A stretch of DNA of 64,000 bases from Propionivibrio soli (GTDB lineage Bacteria > Pseudomonadota > Gammaproteobacteria > Burkholderiales > Rhodocyclaceae). The stretch is from positions 62,001-126,000 of the forward strand of contig NZ_JANZKY010000005.1 in NCBI RefSeq assembly GCF_025770765.1. Direction: 5' to 3'. Shown here piece by piece: positions 9,200 through 18,437 of this stretch. The notes beneath the pieces were generated by a model. That model was not told the DNA's origin. It was given only the letters and a program-made list of their open reading frames with translations, and searched no databases. A program made the position numbers and the translations under genes. How positions within the stretch are numbered: the first letter of the stretch is position 1; every line of letters starts with the position of its first letter.

Positions 9200-11440
9200 T
9201 TAGCGCACGCAGTCGACGTAATACGTAGTCTTGCCGTCCACGACTTCCTTGACGAGCCCGTGGATGTCGGTTTCGAATCCCGGGAACTGCTCATTGAACA
9301 TGCGGGCGAATTTGAGGTAACGCACGATCGTCGCGTTGAAGCGCTCGCCGGGAATCAGCAGCGGTATGCCGGGAGGATACGGTGTCAGCAACGTGCTGGT
9401 GATGCGGCCTTCCAGTTCATCCAGCGGAACCCGGTCGATTTCACGGTGAGCCATTTTGGCGAACGCCTCCGTCGGCTTCATCGCCGGGACCATGTCCGAA
9501 AGGTACATCTCCGTCGTCAATCGTGCCACGTCGTTCACCGAATACACGCCATGGATCAAGTGGCACAGATCCTTCAGCCCGATGCGCTCGTAGCAGGGAT
9601 ACTTGGCGACGAATTGCGGGAGGATCCGCCACAGCGGCTGGTTCTTGTCGTAGTCATCCTTGAACTGCTGCAACTCGGTGACCATCGTGTTCCAGCGGCC
9701 TTTGGTGATGCCGATGGTAAACATGATGAAGAACGAGTACAGGCCGCACTTCTCGACAATGACACCGTGCTCAGCGAGGTATTTGGTGACGATGAATGCC
9801 GGAATGCCGTGGTCCGCAAAATCGCCGTCGAGGGCGAGTCCCGGTGTAATGACGGTCGCTTTGATCGGGTCGAGCATGTTGAAGCCGTCGGACAGTTGGC
9901 CGAAGCCGTGCCAGCGATCGCCGGGTTTGAGCATCCAAGACTCGCGCTCCTCGATCCCTTCCTCGGAGAGATCGTCGGGCCCCCAGACCTTGAACCACCA
10001 GTCGTTCTCGCCCCACTCCTCGTCCACCTTGCGCATCGCGCGGCGGAAATCGAGGGCTTCGGCGATCGACTCTTCGACGAGCGCTGTACCACCGGGCGCT
10101 TCCATCATCGCGGCGGCGACGTCGCAAGAAGCAATGATCGAGTACTGCGGCGACGTCGAGGTGTGCATCAGATACGCTTCGTTGAAAACGCTTCGGTCGA
10201 GTTCACGAACCTCCGAGTTCTGAACCAGGATCTGTGAGGCTTGCGAAAGACCGGCCAATAGTTTGTGCGTCGATTGAGTCGAAAAGACCATCGACTCCTT
10301 GCATCGCGGGCGATCGGCCCCGATCGCATGGTAATCGCCATAGAAGTCGTGAAACGCCGCATGCGGCAGCCAGGCCTCATCGAAGTGCAGGGTGTCGATC
10401 TTGCCGTCGAGCATTTCCTTGATTTCCTCGACGTTGTAGAGGATGCCGTCATAGGTGCTCTGCGTTATCGTCAGCACGCGTGGCTTGGCCTTCACGTCAC
10501 GTGCGAACGGGTGCGCAGCGATCTTCTTTTGGATGTTCTCCCAGCGAAATTCTTCCTTCGGGATCGGGCCGATGATCCCGAAGTGATTGCGCGTCGGCAT
10601 CAGGAACACGGGCACCGCGCCAGTCATGATGATCGAGTGGAGCACCGACTTGTGGCAGTTACGGTCGACGATAACCACGTCGCCCGGCGCCACCGTCGAG
10701 TGCCAGACGATCTTGTTCGACGTCGACGTCCCGTTGGTGACGAAGAACAGATGGTCTGCGTTGAAAATGCGCGCCGCATTACGCTCCGACGCGGCGACCG
10801 GACCGGTATGGTCGAGAAGTTGGCCAAGTTCCTCAACCGCATTGCATACGTCGGCGCGCAGCATGTTTTCGCCGAAGAACTGATGGAACATCTGGCCGAC
10901 CGGGCTCTTCAGGAAAGCCACGCCACCGGAGTGTCCGGGGCAGTGCCAGGAAAACGAACCGTCGGCAGCATAGTGGGTCAGCGCACTGAAAAATGGCGGC
11001 GGCACGCTCTTCAGGTAGGTTCTTGCCTCGCGAGCGACGTAGCGGCCGATAAACTCCGGCGTGTCCTCGAACATATGGATGAACCCATGCAGTTCGCGCA
11101 GCACGTCGTTCGGAATGTGCCGAGAAGTGCGGGTTTCACCGTGCAGGAAGATCGGGATATCGGTGTTGCGGAAGCGGATCTCGTTAACGAACGAGCGCAG
11201 GTCGGCGATCGTTTTCTCTGCCTCACCGGAGGTGAACTCCTCGTCGTCGATCGAGAGGATGAAAGCGGACGCCCGGCTTTGCTGCTGGGCGAAGGAGGTC
11301 AAATCGCCATAGCCGGTGACACCGAGGACCTCGAAGCCCTCTTTGCGGATCGCGTCGGCGAGTTTGCGGATACCGAGGCCCGACGCGTTTTCGGAACGGA
11401 AGTCCTCGTCGATAATGATGACCGGGAAGTTGAAGTGCAT
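9200..11440 (-). CDS. Orn/Lys/Arg decarboxylase, inducible acid-response type
   Basis: This is a pyridoxal-phosphate enzyme of the large class that includes AdiA, CadA/LdcI and SpeC/SpeF. I place the start at the ATG complementary to 11438-11440, behind a good AGGAG site, giving 746 residues. The wing domain covers about residues 1-130. The PLP lysine is near residue 393 in STHKLLAGLSQ, and the cofactor-binding DEAW lies about 38 residues earlier. Sequence alone does not tell whether the substrate is arginine, lysine or ornithine. Such enzymes consume protons and make polyamines or cadaverine/agmatine. No antiporter gene is adjacent, which is unusual for a dedicated acid-resistance system. 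Confidence 0.9.
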   Translation of the reverse strand: MHFNFPVIIIDEDFRSENASGLGIRKLADAIRKEGFEVLGVTGYGDLTSFAQQQSRASAFILSIDDEEFTSGEAEKTIADLRSFVNEIRFRNTDIPIFLHGETRTSRHIPNDVLRELHGFIHMFEDTPEFIGRYVAREARTYLKSVPPPFFSALTHYAADGSFSWHCPGHSGGVAFLKSPVGQMFHQFFGENMLRADVCNAVEELGQLLDHTGPVAASERNAARIFNADHLFFVTNGTSTSNKIVWHSTVAPGDVVIVDRNCHKSVLHSIIMTGAVPVFLMPTRNHFGIIGPIPKEEFRWENIQKKIAAHPFARDVKAKPRVLTITQSTYDGILYNVEEIKEMLDGKIDTLHFDEAWLPHAAFHDFYGDYHAIGADRPRCKESMVFSTQSTHKLLAGLSQASQILVQNSEVRELDRSVFNEAYLMHTSTSPQYSIIASCDVAAAMMEAPGGTALVEESIAEALDFRRAMRKVDEEWGENDWWFKVWGPDDLSEEGIEERESWMLKPGDRWHGFGQLSDGFNMLDPIKATVITPGLALDGDFADHGIPAFIVTKYLAEHGVIVEKCGLYSFFIMFTIGITKGRWNTMVTELQQFKDDYDKNQPLWRILPQFVAKYPCYERIGLKDLCHLIHGVYSVNDVARLTTEMYLSDMVPAMKPTEAFAKMAHREIDRVPLDELEGRITSTLLTPYPPGIPLLIPGERFNATIVRYLKFARMFNEQFPGFETDIHGLVKEVVDGKTTYYVDCVR

Positions 11441-11562
11441 GGGTACTCCTGCATTCTGAAGTGGCTCAATAGCCTGGAACGTCGGGGAAGCGGTCGAAGC
11501 AGCGCGTTCCGACAACCGGGAACCGCTGCTCATTTGCCTTTAACGGAAGGGATGGCGAAGGG

Positions 11563-12129
11563 TTACATTTTCGGCAAAGTGACGCCCACTTGCCCCTGAT
11601 ACTTGCCGCCGCGATCGCGGTAAGAAGTCTCGCACTCTTCGTCCGACTCGAAGAAGAGAACCTGCGCCACACCCTCGTTGGCGTAAATCTTCGCCGGCAG
11701 CGGTGTCGTGTTGGAGAACTCGAGCGTCACATAGCCTTCCCACTCGGGCTCGAACGGGGTGACGTTGACGATGATGCCACACCGCGCGTAGGTGCTCTTG
11801 CCAAGGCAGATGGTGAGGACGCTGCGCGGTATGCGGAAATACTCGACCGTGCGGGCCAGGGCGAACGAATTCGGCGGGATGATGCAGAAGTCGTTCGTCA
11901 CTTCGACGAAGGAATTGGGATCGAAGTTCTTCGGATCCACGATCGTCGAGTTGATGTTGGTGAACAACTTGAATTCGTTCGAGCAGCGAATGTCGTAACC
12001 GTAGCTCGACGTCCCGTACGAAACGATCCTCCGTCCATCGATCGAGCGCACCTGATTGGGCTCGAACGGCTCGATCATGCCGTGTTCCTCCGCCATGCGG
12101 CGGATCCACTTGTCGGATTTGATGGACAT
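11563..12129 (-). CDS. dcd: dCTP deaminase
   Basis: This is a 188-residue homotrimeric enzyme that deaminates dCTP to dUTP, the main source of dUMP for thymidylate synthase. Family hallmarks are the [25 protein letters not shown]-terminal region, the SSYGYDIR segment, and [15 protein letters not shown] leading to [10 protein letters not shown] with the catalytic Glu region ([19 protein letters not shown]). It lies between the decarboxylase and pflA on the same strand, with about 120 bp and 160 bp gaps. It functionally complements the thyA-folA pair 3 kb away. Confidence 0.96.
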   Translation of the reverse strand: MSIKSDKWIRRMAEEHGMIEPFEPNQVRSIDGRRIVSYGTSSYGYDIRCSNEFKLFTNINSTIVDPKNFDPNSFVEVTNDFCIIPPNSFALARTVEYFRIPRSVLTICLGKSTYARCGIIVNVTPFEPEWEGYVTLEFSNTTPLPAKIYANEGVAQVLFFESDEECETSYRDRGGKYQGQVGVTLPKM

Positions 12130-12293
12130 CGCTGACTACCCGGGATCGGTTGAATAAAGGCCGCTATTTTACGGTTTCCGCAAACGGATGGGGGAAAAGC
12201 AAGCAGTGCGTCGAAGACTCGACGAACAGGGCAAGAAAAGCGGCCGTTCGGTACGCCAGGGGGGCCAAGGTCGGGGGCGGACCACGCTTCCGA

Positions 12294-13055
12294 TCACACG
12301 ACCGTCAGTCCCCGGGATGAAAAGGCCAGCCGCACGCGGTCGATGGATTCCTGTGTCGGTGGCTCGGTATCGCCCAACTGGTAGGACAGGCCAAGTTCTT
12401 TCCATTTGAACTCGCCCATTTTGTGGAAGGGAATCACCTCGACGCGCTCGACCGTCTTCAGCGAGGACACGAAATCAGCAAGCCCCTCGACGTTCGCGCG
12501 GTCGTCCGTCAAGCCGGGAACGAGCACGAAGCGTATCCACATCGTGCGGCCCATGCGCTCCAGGCGACGGGCGAAATCGAGTGTCGGCTGCAGGTCAACG
12601 CCGGTCACGCGCCGATAGGTTTCCGGATCGGACGATTTGATGTCGAGCAGGACGAGGTCCGTGTCGGCGAGCATCGCGTCGGTGGCTTTGGCCCCAAGAT
12701 AACCCGTCGTATCGATCGCCGTATGTACGCCCATCTCCTTACAACCGCGGAGGAGCGAAGCCACAAACTTTGGCTGCACCAACGGTTCCCCGCCGCTGAT
12801 CGTCACCCCGCCTTTGGCTCGCTGGAGAAACCCGGCAGTCTTCTCAATCTTGTCCAGCAGCAGGCCGGACGAGATCAAGCGGCCCCATTTCATCTTTAAA
12901 CTGTCGGGGTTGTGGCAATAGAGGCAGCGCAAGGGGCACCCCTGCGTAAAGATCACGAAGCGTACACCCGGGCCGTCTACCGTGCCCAGTGTTTCTATGG
13001 AATGGATATAGCCGACGACCGGCTCCGTTTTTCGCGGACGCGACTTGATCTTCAT
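12294..13055 (-). CDS. pflA: Pyruvate formate-lyase activating enzyme
   Basis: This is a radical-SAM enzyme of 253 residues that generates the glycyl radical on PflB. The [4Fe-4S]/SAM motif CxxxCxxC is C40-PLR-C44-LY-C47, preceded by the VDGPGVRFVIFTQG segment typical of PflA. GGEP follows in TISGGEPLVQP. The gene lies about 140 bp downstream of pflB on the same strand, as in enterobacteria. The enzyme needs reduced flavodoxin or ferredoxin and works only anaerobically. Confidence 0.96.
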   Translation of the reverse strand: MKIKSRPRKTEPVVGYIHSIETLGTVDGPGVRFVIFTQGCPLRCLYCHNPDSLKMKWGRLISSGLLLDKIEKTAGFLQRAKGGVTISGGEPLVQPKFVASLLRGCKEMGVHTAIDTTGYLGAKATDAMLADTDLVLLDIKSSDPETYRRVTGVDLQPTLDFARRLERMGRTMWIRFVLVPGLTDDRANVEGLADFVSSLKTVERVEVIPFHKMGEFKWKELGLSYQLGDTEPPTQESIDRVRLAFSSRGLTVV

Positions 13056-13192
13056 TGCAGCGACTCGAACTTAGGTGTAACGGTAGGACAAACCCGAAGC
13101 GGCCCGTACAGTGGCCGCCCCCGGTTCTCCTCAGGACACGGCCGCCAGCGCCTGCCGACAAGCGGGCAACCGGCGCTCCGTAGTCATCACGA

Positions 13193-15523
13193 TCACAGGC
13201 AGGACGCGGAAGCCAGTTTCTCGTGGAAGGTGCGGTTGATGACGTCTTGCTGCTGCTCGCGCGTCAGCTTGATGAAGTTGACGGCGTAACCGGACACGCG
13301 GACGGTCAGCTGCGGGTACTTCTCCGGATGGTCCATTGCGTCTTGGAGCGTCTCGCGGGTAAACACATTCACGTTGATGTGCTGACCACCCTCGCCGAAG
13401 TAGCCATCGAGCAGTCCGACCATGTTCCCCACGCGCTCCGCGGCGGTCTTGCCAAGCGCCTTCGGCACCACCGAGAAGGTATACGAGATGCCGTCCTGCG
13501 CATGCTCGTAGTCGATCTTGGCCACCGAGCGCATCGACGCCATGGCGCCCTTCATGTCGCGGCCATGCATCGGGTTGGCACCCGGAGCGAACGGTTCCCC
13601 GGCTTTGCGGCCGTCCGGGGTGTTGCCCGTCTTCTTGCCGTACACGACGTTCGAGGTGATAGTCAGCACCGACTGTGTATGCATTGCATCGCGATAGGTC
13701 GGATGTTGGCGCAACTTCTCCATGAAACTCTTGACCACAGTCGTCGCGATCTCGTCGACGTTGTCGTCGTCGTTGCCGAACATCGGAAATTCGCCGTCGA
13801 TCTGGTAATCGACCGCCAGCCCCGTCTCGTCCCGAATGACGTGCACCTTGGCGTACTTGATCGCCGAGAGTGAATCGGCGACGACCGACAAGCCGGCGAT
13901 GCCGCAGGCCATCGTGCGCAGGATGTGCATGTCGTGCAGCGCCATCTCGACGCGCTCGTAGGCGTAGCGGTCGTGCATGTAGTGGATGACGTTGAGCGCA
14001 TTGACGTACGTTCCGGCCAGCCAGTCAAGCACGTGGTCGAAGCGGGACATGACTTCGTCATACCTCAGCACGTTGGTGGTGATCGGTGCGAAGGGCGTTG
14101 TCACCTGCTTGCCGGTGATTTCGTCGCGCCCGCCGTTGATCGCGTACAGCAGAGCCTTCGCGAGGTTGACACGAGCACCGAAGAATTGCATCTGCTTGCC
14201 GGTGCGCATCGCCGATACGCAGCACGCGATCGAGTAGTCGTCGCCCCAATACTGGCGCATCAGATCGTCGCTCTCGTACTGGATCGAACTCGTCTCGATC
14301 GACTGCTTGGCGCAATAGTCCTTGAAGCCCTTGGGCAGCAATTGCGACCAGAGCACCGTCAGATTCGGCTCGGGTGCCGGGCCGAGCGTCGTCAGCGTAT
14401 GCAGGAAACGGAAACTGTTCTTGGTGACCAGCGGACGGCCGTCAATACCCACACCACCAATGGCCTCCGTCACCCAGGTCGGGTCGCCAGAGAACAGTGA
14501 GTTGTAATCATGCGTCCGCAGGAACCGCACCATACGGAGCTTGATGACGAGGTCGTCGATCAATTCCTGCGCATCAACTTCAGTCATCAACCCTTCGTTG
14601 ATGTCGCGCTCGACGTAGATGTCGAGGAAGGTGCTGACGCGGCCAAGAGACATGGCGGCGCCGTTCTGTTCCTTGATTGCGGCGAGGTAGCCGAAGTAGG
14701 TCCACTGCACGGCTTCCTGGGCATTGCGCGCCGGCTTCGAGATATCGAAACCGTAGCTCGCTGCCATTTCGCGGAGCTCTTCCAGCGCCATGATCTGGCG
14801 CGACAATTCTTCACGCAGCCGGATCGTCTCTTCCTTGATCACATCGAGGCGCAACTCGTGCTTCTGCGATTTCTTGTCCTCGACAAGGCGGTCGAGACCA
14901 TACAGCGCCACGCGACGGTAGTCGCCAATGATGCGACCACGGCCGTAGGCATCCGGCAGCCCGGTGATGATCGCCGAACTGCGCGCACGCAGCATGTCTT
15001 CGGTATACGCGTCGAATACGCCCTGGTTGTGCGTGCGGCGGTATTCGCTGAATACGCGTTCGATCTCTGGATCGATCTGGTAGCCGTATTCCTTGAGAGC
15101 CTGCGCCGCCATGCGGATGCCGCCGAACGGCATCATCGCGCGCTTCAAAGGTTTGTCGGTTTGAAGGCCGACAATCTTCTCGAGCTTCTTGTCGATGTAC
15201 CCCGGCGCGTGCGTGGCAATGTTGCCGACGACATGGGTATCGGCGTCCAGGACGCCGCCCTTGTCACGTTCGATCTTGTACAGTTCGAGCACCTGTTGCC
15301 AGACCTTCTGCGTGCGCTCGGTCGCGGAAGCCAGGAACGTGTCGTCGCCAAGGTAGGGCGTGTAGTTGCGATGGATGAAGTCACGGACGTTGATCTCCTT
15401 CGTCCACCGACCTGCCTCGAAACCTTCCCAAGCGTTCTCACGCACAGCCGCAGCTGGCGCTGCCGCTTCCGCCTGGCGCTTGGTTTCCGTGGTGGTCAGG
15501 GCCGCTTTCTTCACTCTGGCCAT
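13193..15523 (-). CDS. pflB: Formate acetyltransferase (pyruvate formate-lyase)
   Basis: This is a glycyl-radical enzyme that splits pyruvate with CoA into acetyl-CoA and formate. At 776 residues it is slightly longer than E. coli PflB, because of an alanine-rich N-terminal extension of about 30 residues. The catalytic cysteine pair is C434-C435 in [19 protein letters not shown]. The radical glycine is G745 in RVSGYAVNF, close to the C-terminus. A GGAGGA ribosome site precedes the ATG. The order focA-pflB-pflA on one strand gives formate transport, synthesis and enzyme activation together, so this organism should be able to ferment pyruvate without oxygen. Confidence 0.97.
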   Translation of the reverse strand: MARVKKAALTTTETKRQAEAAAPAAAVRENAWEGFEAGRWTKEINVRDFIHRNYTPYLGDDTFLASATERTQKVWQQVLELYKIERDKGGVLDADTHVVGNIATHAPGYIDKKLEKIVGLQTDKPLKRAMMPFGGIRMAAQALKEYGYQIDPEIERVFSEYRRTHNQGVFDAYTEDMLRARSSAIITGLPDAYGRGRIIGDYRRVALYGLDRLVEDKKSQKHELRLDVIKEETIRLREELSRQIMALEELREMAASYGFDISKPARNAQEAVQWTYFGYLAAIKEQNGAAMSLGRVSTFLDIYVERDINEGLMTEVDAQELIDDLVIKLRMVRFLRTHDYNSLFSGDPTWVTEAIGGVGIDGRPLVTKNSFRFLHTLTTLGPAPEPNLTVLWSQLLPKGFKDYCAKQSIETSSIQYESDDLMRQYWGDDYSIACCVSAMRTGKQMQFFGARVNLAKALLYAINGGRDEITGKQVTTPFAPITTNVLRYDEVMSRFDHVLDWLAGTYVNALNVIHYMHDRYAYERVEMALHDMHILRTMACGIAGLSVVADSLSAIKYAKVHVIRDETGLAVDYQIDGEFPMFGNDDDNVDEIATTVVKSFMEKLRQHPTYRDAMHTQSVLTITSNVVYGKKTGNTPDGRKAGEPFAPGANPMHGRDMKGAMASMRSVAKIDYEHAQDGISYTFSVVPKALGKTAAERVGNMVGLLDGYFGEGGQHINVNVFTRETLQDAMDHPEKYPQLTVRVSGYAVNFIKLTREQQQDVINRTFHEKLASASCL

Positions 15524-15595
15524 TCTGTGTTTCCTCCGTCATTAAAAATTCGTGTTCCCAGGCCGGCGCTTCGCAGCACCAGGCCCGATTCAAAT

Positions 15596-16441
15596 TCAGT
15601 AAGCTTCTGGCGCGTCGTTCTGCGCATACGCAACCGTCTGGCCCGCCAAGCCGGACTCGGTGCTGACCCGATCCGCCTCCGCGATCGACGGTCGCGATGT
15701 AAACCAGTAACCGGCCCCCATGAACAGGACACCGCTGGTCGCGTTACCCAGCGTCGACCACAACAGGTTGTGCAGCCAGCCGGCCAGATTGACCGTCGGA
15801 TCGCCGCCACCCAACACGCCAATGCTCAAGCCCGTCATGTTGGCAACACTGTGTTCGTAGCCGCTGGCAATGAAACCGAGCAGGCACCAGAAGATCAGGA
15901 TGCACTTCGCCGCGTCGCTCTTGGTGCGCGCCGTCATCCACACGGACAGACACACGAGCCAATTGCACAGCATGCCCCGGGCGAAAATCTGGAGAGCCGA
16001 CGCGTGCATCTTGTGGCCCACGATATCGTAGAGAACCGTTCCCCCAACCAGATTGCCGCCGCCGGAGACGAGAAAAATCGAGGTCACCAGCAGCGCCCCG
16101 GCGAGGTTGCCAACCCACGTGAGCGCGCACAGCCGGATCGAATCGCTCAGCTTCGTCTGTCCGCGCAGCCAGCCAAGCGACATGTACATGGTGTAACCGG
16201 TGAAGAGTTCCGAACCGGCAAAGATGACCAAGGTCAGCGAGATACCGAAACACGCGCCCATGACCAACCTGCGTATCGAGGGATCGACATCATTGCCCAG
16301 CGTGAAGATCAGGATGATCGCTAGCCCGACATACGCTCCGGCCATCATCGCGCCGACAAAAAAACCTGCGGGAGATTGTTTCTGGTACTTGACCTTTTTT
16401 GCCGCCAGCTCGGCAAACTTATCGACAGTTTCTAGATACAT
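15596..16441 (-). CDS. focA: Formate channel FocA (formate/nitrite transporter family)
   Basis: This is a pentameric inner-membrane channel for formate. I take the start at the ATG complementary to 16439-16441 (MYLETVDKFAELAAKK), giving 281 residues with six membrane segments; an upstream extension to 16510 is unlikely. FNT hallmarks include AGSELFTGYTMYM, the region of the first broken helix, and ARGMLCNWLVCLSVWM around the second. The GYEHSVANM segment carries the channel histidine. The gene heads the focA-pflB-pflA cluster. The C-terminal 30 residues are hydrophilic. Confidence 0.93.
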   Translation of the reverse strand: MYLETVDKFAELAAKKVKYQKQSPAGFFVGAMMAGAYVGLAIILIFTLGNDVDPSIRRLVMGACFGISLTLVIFAGSELFTGYTMYMSLGWLRGQTKLSDSIRLCALTWVGNLAGALLVTSIFLVSGGGNLVGGTVLYDIVGHKMHASALQIFARGMLCNWLVCLSVWMTARTKSDAAKCILIFWCLLGFIASGYEHSVANMTGLSIGVLGGGDPTVNLAGWLHNLLWSTLGNATSGVLFMGAGYWFTSRPSIAEADRVSTESGLAGQTVAYAQNDAPEAY

Positions 16442-16764
16442 GGATAACCCAATTGAACAAAAACCGGTCACGGCGGTCCATTGGCCGCTCGCAATAGCGA
16501 AAACAAACAAAACGCCACCGGGATTCGGGGAATCCAGACACGCTCAATGCGCGGAACGAAGCTCTTCGAGTGCGACAACCGGGAACATCGGCTCCAGAGA
16601 GGAGCAAACGAGCCGATGACGGCATCAAGCCGGGATGGCGAAAACCGCTAATTTTACTCGATATTGTGCTTATTCAGAAGAGGCGTGGGAGGCGCGAGGA
16701 GTCGCGGGCCAGATCGCACTCTTACGCGCCGACTTCCGACACCAAGGTTTTGTGGCGCCAACAC
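16442..16764. other. Non-coding interval upstream of focA
   Basis: This 323-bp stretch lies between the start of focA and the end of the cysteine-cluster gene, both on the minus strand. It should hold the promoter of the focA-pflB-pflA cluster. I see no conserved open frame, no clear rho-independent terminator and no canonical FNR/ANR site (TTGAT-N4-ATCAA). A GATG/CATC inverted repeat at 16615-16626 has the wrong spacing for FNR. On the minus strand a TAAAAT hexamer near 16650-16656 could serve as a -10 element, but this is weak. Confidence 0.4.
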
Positions 16765-17154
16765 CTATACCGGCGTCAGGACGTCGTTGCGGCTGATAAA
16801 AACTGCCGTTCCCCTGGCTTTCATCTGCGTAACAAAACGCCCGAAGGCGCCGGTGCGCCAGGCATCGGGGCGATCCGCGCCGACATAGAGAACGAGGTCC
16901 TCGCCCTGATTGGTCGTGCCGACGACGACCCGCGAACGATCCGGGCGTAACTCCGGTGCCATCGGTTTCTCAAGCCGTTGTGTCTGCAACCAGATGCATT
17001 CGTACGTACGGCAAGAGTCGGGCCGCATTTCATACACGGCACACCCCCGGGCGATCTCGCAGTGACGGCACCACGTATCGCCGGGCTTGTCGAGTTCGCG
17101 GACCTTCATCGTCTTGCAGCACATGGTGCAACCGTCACATCCGAGCATCCGCAC
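16765..17154 (-). CDS. YkgJ-family cysteine cluster protein
   Basis: This is a 129-residue protein with a dense cysteine pattern in its first 53 residues: C6, C9, C12, C13, C29, C32, C38, C48 and C53. It begins CDGCTMCCK and includes RPDSCRTYEC. This is the CxxCxxCC-type signature of the YkgJ/UPF0153 family, annotated as putative zinc- or iron-chelating, probably binding an Fe-S cluster. The function is not established. The C-terminal half lacks cysteine. It lies just downstream of apbC on the same strand (about 25 bp), so a link to Fe-S metabolism is plausible but inferred. The start may be either of the ATGs at 17154 or 17148. Confidence 0.8.
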   Translation of the reverse strand: MRMLGCDGCTMCCKTMKVRELDKPGDTWCRHCEIARGCAVYEMRPDSCRTYECIWLQTQRLEKPMAPELRPDRSRVVVGTTNQGEDLVLYVGADRPDAWRTGAFGRFVTQMKARGTAVFISRNDVLTPV

Positions 17155-17179
17155 TCCCCTCTTCTTTACTAACCGGGGC

Positions 17180-18271
17180 TCAGCTGTTCTGAACGACGAT
17201 GTTCGGGAACTTCGCGCTCATGTCCTTCGAGCGCTCGGCAACCTTGACGGCCACCCGACGAGCAATCGTGCGATAAATGTCCGCCGCTCGCGAGTCGGGA
17301 GCACCGACGACCGTCGGCTTGCCGGCATCGGCGAGTTCCCGGATCGAAAGCTCGAGCGGCAAGGCGCCGAGAAATTCTGCGCCGTAGTCTTGGCACATCT
17401 TCTCACCGCCACCGTGGCCGAAGATGTGCTCTTCATGGCCGCAATTCGAGCAGATATGGATGCTCATATTTTCGACAAGGCCGATGATCGGGATGCCGAC
17501 CTTATCGAACATCTTGAGCCCCTTGCGAGCGTCGATCAGCGCAATATCTTGTGGCGTCGTGACGATGATGGCGCCAGTCACCGGCACCTTTTGCGCGAGG
17601 GTCAGCTGCGTATCACCGGTCCCCGGGGGCATGTCGACGATCAGGAAGTCGAGATCGCGCCAGTTGGTTTGATTGAGCAGTTGTTCGAGCGCCTGCGTGA
17701 CCATCGGGCCGCGCCAGACCATCGGCGAGTCGACATCGATCATGAAGCCGATCGACATCGTCTGCACGCCGTACGCCACCAGAGGTTCCATCGATTGCCC
17801 GTCCTTCGATTCGGGCTGCTGCCCCGCCAAGCCAAGCATTTGAGGAATCGACGGCCCATAGATGTCGGCATCGAGCAGCCCGACGGTCGCCCCCTCCTGC
17901 GCCAGAGCGAGCGCCAGATTGGCCGCAGTGGTGCTCTTGCCGACGCCGCCTTTGCCGGACGCCACAGCAATGATGTTCTTTACGCCAGGCAGCGGCTTGA
18001 GATTGCGCTGCACGGCATGGGCGACGATCTTGACTTCCACGTTGGCATCGACCGATGCAACACCGGGGACCGTCTTGAGCGCACTCACGATCGCACTGCG
18101 AATCGCTTCAATCTGCGTCTTCGCGGGGTAGCCCAATTCGACGTCCAGCGCTACCCGATCACCATCGATCCGGATGTTCTTTGCCGAACGTGTGGATAGA
18201 TAGTCTTTCCGAGTGTTCGGATCGATCAGCTCTTTCAACGCCGCCTGCACGGCTTCCAACGTAACCGCCAT
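17180..18271 (-). CDS. apbC: Iron-sulfur cluster carrier protein ApbC/Mrp
   Basis: This is a 363-residue P-loop ATPase of the Mrp/NBP35 family that delivers [4Fe-4S] clusters to apoproteins. Residues 1-90 form the MIP18/DUF59-like domain. The Walker A sequence SGKGGVGKST (about 105-114) is followed by the family's LLDADIYGPSIPQMLG segment, then VDMPPGTGD (Walker B region). The cluster-bridging CxxC is in SIHICSNCGHEEHIFG. It is divergent from metG, an arrangement conserved across many proteobacteria. Confidence 0.96.
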   Translation of the reverse strand: MAVTLEAVQAALKELIDPNTRKDYLSTRSAKNIRIDGDRVALDVELGYPAKTQIEAIRSAIVSALKTVPGVASVDANVEVKIVAHAVQRNLKPLPGVKNIIAVASGKGGVGKSTTAANLALALAQEGATVGLLDADIYGPSIPQMLGLAGQQPESKDGQSMEPLVAYGVQTMSIGFMIDVDSPMVWRGPMVTQALEQLLNQTNWRDLDFLIVDMPPGTGDTQLTLAQKVPVTGAIIVTTPQDIALIDARKGLKMFDKVGIPIIGLVENMSIHICSNCGHEEHIFGHGGGEKMCQDYGAEFLGALPLELSIRELADAGKPTVVGAPDSRAADIYRTIARRVAVKVAERSKDMSAKFPNIVVQNS

Positions 18272-18437
18272 TCCTCAGCTCCTTGTCGCTATACCCGAGT
18301 AAATCTGTAGAGTTTACCGGAAAACTCACCCGCCCGTCCGCGTTTCCTCCGGCTGGAAGCGCTTTGCTAGAATGGCCGTTTTGCCGCGGGCCGCATCGGC
18401 CCGTTGCCGAAGACCAACAAGATCCGGAACCGCCTCC

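Noticed and set aside
12130-12293. Small open frames in the pflA-dcd spacer
   Set aside because: They have no ribosome site, no recognisable sequence and overlap frames on both strands.
14510-16324. A 604-codon plus-strand frame across pflB and focA
   Set aside because: It spans two well-supported genes on the other strand and shows no recognisable domain.
16615-16626. GATGACGGCATC inverted repeat as an FNR/ANR site upstream of focA
   Set aside because: The half-sites are separated by six bases and not four, and the outer TT/AA positions are not conserved on both sides.
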